Positions 6,452 to 7,015 of a stretch of 7,015 nt of DNA are shown piece after piece. How positions within the stretch are numbered: position 1 is the first letter of the stretch; each line of letters starts with the position of its first letter. Source of the stretch: JAZKFP01 sp040386355. GTDB lineage: Bacteria; Pseudomonadota; Gammaproteobacteria; Pseudomonadales; UBA6940. A program made the translations under genes and the position numbers. The stretch spans positions 1-7,015 of the forward strand of contig JAZKFP010000254.1 of assembly GCA_040386355.1 (NCBI GenBank), given 5' to 3'. Below the pieces are notes generated by a model. The model saw nothing but the letters and a program-made list of their open reading frames with translations. It was not told where the DNA came from and did no database searches.

Positions 6452-7015
6452 TTACTCAACTGCAATTAATACATCTAAATAATCACTACTTTGTAAGGGG
6501 TACACGTATAAAAAATCTATTGATTCCCAAGCTAATGGAACTGGATTAAAAAAATTAAAATTAAAATTAAGACCTACCACTAAATTCGCTGCATTGGGGG
6601 CAGCAGACGACCAAGCGATTGCATCCCAACTGGAAGTAAACTTACTTACTCCCCAACGCACAGCAAGATTCTTAATATTTGCAACAAGTGGTTGTGAATC
6701 GGTGTGTGCTACCGAATTGCTGACATACTGACTTCGACATTTAAATTCATTATTTTCTAAAAAAAAATCATCGGTTGCAGTTGAACCCGCATCGACTAAT
6801 GTTCCTAAACAATTTCTATTTTCAGTGTTTACAGTGCGTGCAATCCGAACTCTATTATTGAGTGAAGAAATTTGAATATTTCCTGAAATCGCATTCAGCA
6901 TTAACTGATGTGACGACATAATATCGGATAAAAAAACTTGATCATCTAGGGTTTGTATTGTTTTTTGTTTTTCACGATAATTATTTAAAACAGTTTGAAT
7001 AATCTGCATTTGTGA
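6452..7015 (-). CDS. pilW: PilW-like minor type IV pilin, C-terminal part (cut by window edge)
   Basis: The frame is open to the window end (Ser-Gln precede the first Met at 7009), and the visible sequence lacks the pilin N-terminal helix, so the true start lies beyond base 7015. Numbering from that Met, QIIQTVLNNYREKQKTIQTL fits the segment that follows the hydrophobic helix in PilW. The globular part has a Cys pair (NRNC67, FKC91), with ATDDFFLENNEFKC followed by SQPLVANIKNLAVRWGV (105-121). The last stretch is close to the 'C...QPLV..I..L.V.YGV' signature of PilW. PilW is a minor pilin of the tip complex that primes type IV pilus assembly in the periplasm and inner membrane. Residues 148-154 form an Asn-Phe repeat encoded by a short TTAAAA repeat. 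The gene ends 53 bases before the PilX-like gene, consistent with a minor pilin operon. Confidence 0.62.
   Translation of the reverse strand, partial: SQMQIIQTVLNNYREKQKTIQTLDDQVFLSDIMSSHQLMLNAISGNIQISSLNNRVRIARTVNTENRNCLGTLVDAGSTATDDFFLENNEFKCRSQYVSNSVAHTDSQPLVANIKNLAVRWGVSKFTSSWDAIAWSSAAPNAANLVVGLNFNFNFFNPVPLAWESIDFLYVYPLQSSDYLDVLIAVE

Noticed and set aside
1..7015. CRISPR arrays, insertion sequences, tRNA genes, riboswitches
   Set aside because: No regularly spaced repeats, transposase sequence, terminal inverted repeats or cloverleaf-like segments were seen; nearly all bases are in conserved genes.

Overview
This window carries eight protein-coding genes, all on the minus strand, plus short intergenic gaps. 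It looks like chromosomal DNA of an AT-rich gammaproteobacterium. The order hflK-hflC-DUF2065-hisZ-purA is a known gammaproteobacterial arrangement, and PurA, HflK and HflC are plainly of that type. The low GC content and slightly enlarged, divergent proteins would suit a slow-evolving or host-associated lineage, but no gene here fixes a genus.

Reading in the direction of transcription (from high to low coordinates), the window opens with two minor type IV pilin-like genes. The first is a PilW-type protein cut by the window edge (6452-7015). The second is a small PilX-like membrane-anchored protein (5853-6398). After a 142-base AT-rich gap come two genes with good ribosome binding sites: a cytoplasmic thioredoxin-fold protein with a CNHC motif (5042-5710) and a secreted DUF4412-like protein with two cysteines in the mature part (4263-5012).

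After a 128-base gap comes a tight operon: hflK (start corrected to 4134), hflC, a small two-helix DUF2065 (YjeT-like) membrane protein, hisZ and purA. Spacings are 1 base, 37 bases, a 4-base overlap and 25 bases. HflK and HflC form the SPFH complex that restrains the FtsH protease. HisZ is the regulatory subunit of short-form ATP phosphoribosyltransferase, and PurA makes adenylosuccinate from IMP. HisZ and PurA therefore touch the linked histidine and purine pathways. The usual upstream partners hfq and hflX are not next to hflK here.

I found no CRISPR array, mobile element, tRNA or rRNA, and no convincing new system. The items most worth a second look are family-atypical insertions in HisZ and in the thioredoxin-like protein, the pairing of the DUF4412-like and thioredoxin-like genes, the divergent pilin pair, and a hairpin that could cover the ribosome binding site of the PilX-like gene.
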